Positions 4,496 through 5,257 of a DNA stretch of 5,257 bases are shown here, one piece after another. The notes beneath the pieces are model-generated. The model worked only from the letters and a program-made list of their open reading frames with translations, did no database searches and was not told the origin of the DNA. The DNA is from Clostridia bacterium (lineage in GTDB: Bacteria > Bacillota > Clostridia > Oscillospirales > CAG-272). The first letter of the stretch is position 1; every line of letters starts with the position of its first letter. The stretch spans positions 1 to 5,257 of the forward strand of contig CAAGDE010000023.1 of NCBI GenBank assembly GCA_900768535.1. Reading direction: 5' to 3'. The position numbers were made by a program, and so were the translations under genes.

Positions 4496-5257
4496 GGGGA
4501 CGCACAGCAAGGTATGGCTACCGAATCGAGAACGGCAAACCGGTGATTGCGGAGGACGAACGCGCGGTGCTGGAGCAGATTTGCACATGGTATCGAAACG
4601 GCATATCGCTTGGGAGCATTGCGGAGAAGCTGAACGCCGCAGAAGTGTCATATCAGCCCGGCGCAACCGGGTGGAACAAGGCAAGGCTCATGCGAATGCT
4701 GGAGGACGAACGCTATACAGGCGCGGACGGCTACCCACCGATCTGGAGCAGGGAGACGCGCGAAGCCCTTCTCCAATGCAAGCGTCAACGGAATACGCAG
4801 AAACAGACCGACCGGAAAGCGGGCATCTATTGCCTGCCTGTTCCGGTCGTTTGCGCGGACTGCGGGGCGAAGATGCGGCGAACCGTCAACCGCTGGCAAA
4901 GTGGCGGAAGCCTGTGGGTCTGCACGAATAAAGCCTGTCACGCGGTGGCACATCCCATTGACGCGGAGATGATGCAGACCGTGACGGAATGCCTGAACCG
5001 GGCGATTGCAATGCCGGAGAATATACGAGTTGACACATCAACTCCAATCCATCCCGAAATCGTGCTTGTAGCATATACTCCACCGCCTGCCGCAAATGCC
5101 GAAAGGGAACAGCGCAACCTGTTCGCCCTGCTGTCCAAAGCGTATGAGCAAATCCCGACCGCGCCATATCTCGGCAAACTGATTCAGGCAGACTTTGCAT
5201 CGGCAAAGCCGCTGTCGGAATTCTCGCCAGACCTCTGCGCAAAAACCGTTCAAAGCG
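4492..5257 (+). CDS. Recombinase-like protein lacking the catalytic domain (partial, runs off right edge)
   Basis: An open frame of 255 codons with no stop before the window edge. It starts at ATG 4492, overlapping the upstream TGA as ATGA, with G-rich AAAGGGGGAAG (4477-4487) as ribosome binding site. Residues 8-105 align by eye with the Recombinase domain of the upstream protein: YGYRIENGKPVIAEDE matches its LGYRFKDGQLTVEEPE, GSIAEKLNA matches QSIAEILNE, and ERYTGAD matches ERYIGDA. A zinc ribbon follows (C121-x2-C124, C144, C149). A proline-rich stretch (about 183-200, YTPPPAA) then precedes a probable helical region (REQRNLFALLSKAYEQI). There is no YxRVS motif and no resolvase fold, and the start falls cleanly at the domain boundary. 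This looks designed rather than decayed. The likely role is a DNA-binding accessory to the recombinase, forming heteromers or setting att-site preference or direction. The role is inference; the 3' end is missing. Confidence 0.85.
   Translation, partial: MRGRTARYGYRIENGKPVIAEDERAVLEQICTWYRNGISLGSIAEKLNAAEVSYQPGATGWNKARLMRMLEDERYTGADGYPPIWSRETREALLQCKRQRNTQKQTDRKAGIYCLPVPVVCADCGAKMRRTVNRWQSGGSLWVCTNKACHAVAHPIDAEMMQTVTECLNRAIAMPENIRVDTSTPIHPEIVLVAYTPPPAANAEREQRNLFALLSKAYEQIPTAPYLGKLIQADFASAKPLSEFSPDLCAKTVQS

Noticed and set aside
4492..5257. Pseudogene remnant of a second full recombinase
   Set aside because: The frame is open to the window edge, has its own ribosome site, starts at a domain boundary and keeps all zinc cysteines, which fits a maintained gene better than decay.

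Overview
The window looks like part of an integrative mobile element from a mid-GC Firmicute of the class Clostridia, probably a gut or rumen species. The reasons are strong AGGAGG-type ribosome binding sites, consensus sigma-A promoters, and a gene set (stand-alone DeoR-like HTH protein, AlbA_2/GHKL ATP-binding regulator, small SHOCT-like protein, large serine recombinases) that I associate with Clostridia integrative elements. That association comes from memory of the families; no database was searched. All supported genes lie on the + strand.

Layout. Positions 1-183 are AT-rich. They hold a perfect 11-bp inverted repeat whose right arm covers the Shine-Dalgarno of a possible 38-codon leader ORF (67-183). 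This ORF overlaps the next start by ATGA and contains an extended -10 promoter. Positions 180-503 encode a 107-aa HTH protein. Positions 511-865 have no convincing gene but contain at least eight phased helices, several capped by GAGA tetraloops, plus a possible long-range helix. I interpret this as an unidentified structured RNA. A GC-rich hairpin follows at 915-944. Positions 945-1100 hold a cluster of inverted repeats and a near-consensus promoter (TTGTCA, 17 bp, TATAAT) with a 10-bp palindrome over its -35.

Positions 1101-2519 encode a 472-aa AlbA_2 plus GHKL-ATPase plus winged-helix protein. Its linker is built from a 12-bp tandem repeat giving (NATV)4. A strong hairpin at 2572-2601 separates this unit from the recombination module: a 60-aa small protein (2624-2806), a 526-aa large serine recombinase with catalytic domain and zinc ribbon (2915-4495), and, overlapping it by ATGA, a second recombinase-like ORF. 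The second ORF starts at 4492 and runs off the right edge. It keeps the recombinase DNA-binding and zinc-ribbon regions but has no catalytic resolvase domain.

How they may work together (inference). The recombinase would catalyse integration and excision of the element. The coupled catalytically empty paralog is a good candidate for an accessory subunit controlling site choice or direction. The HTH and AlbA_2 proteins look like regulators. The most novel parts are the structured RNA and the catalytic-domain-less recombinase partner.
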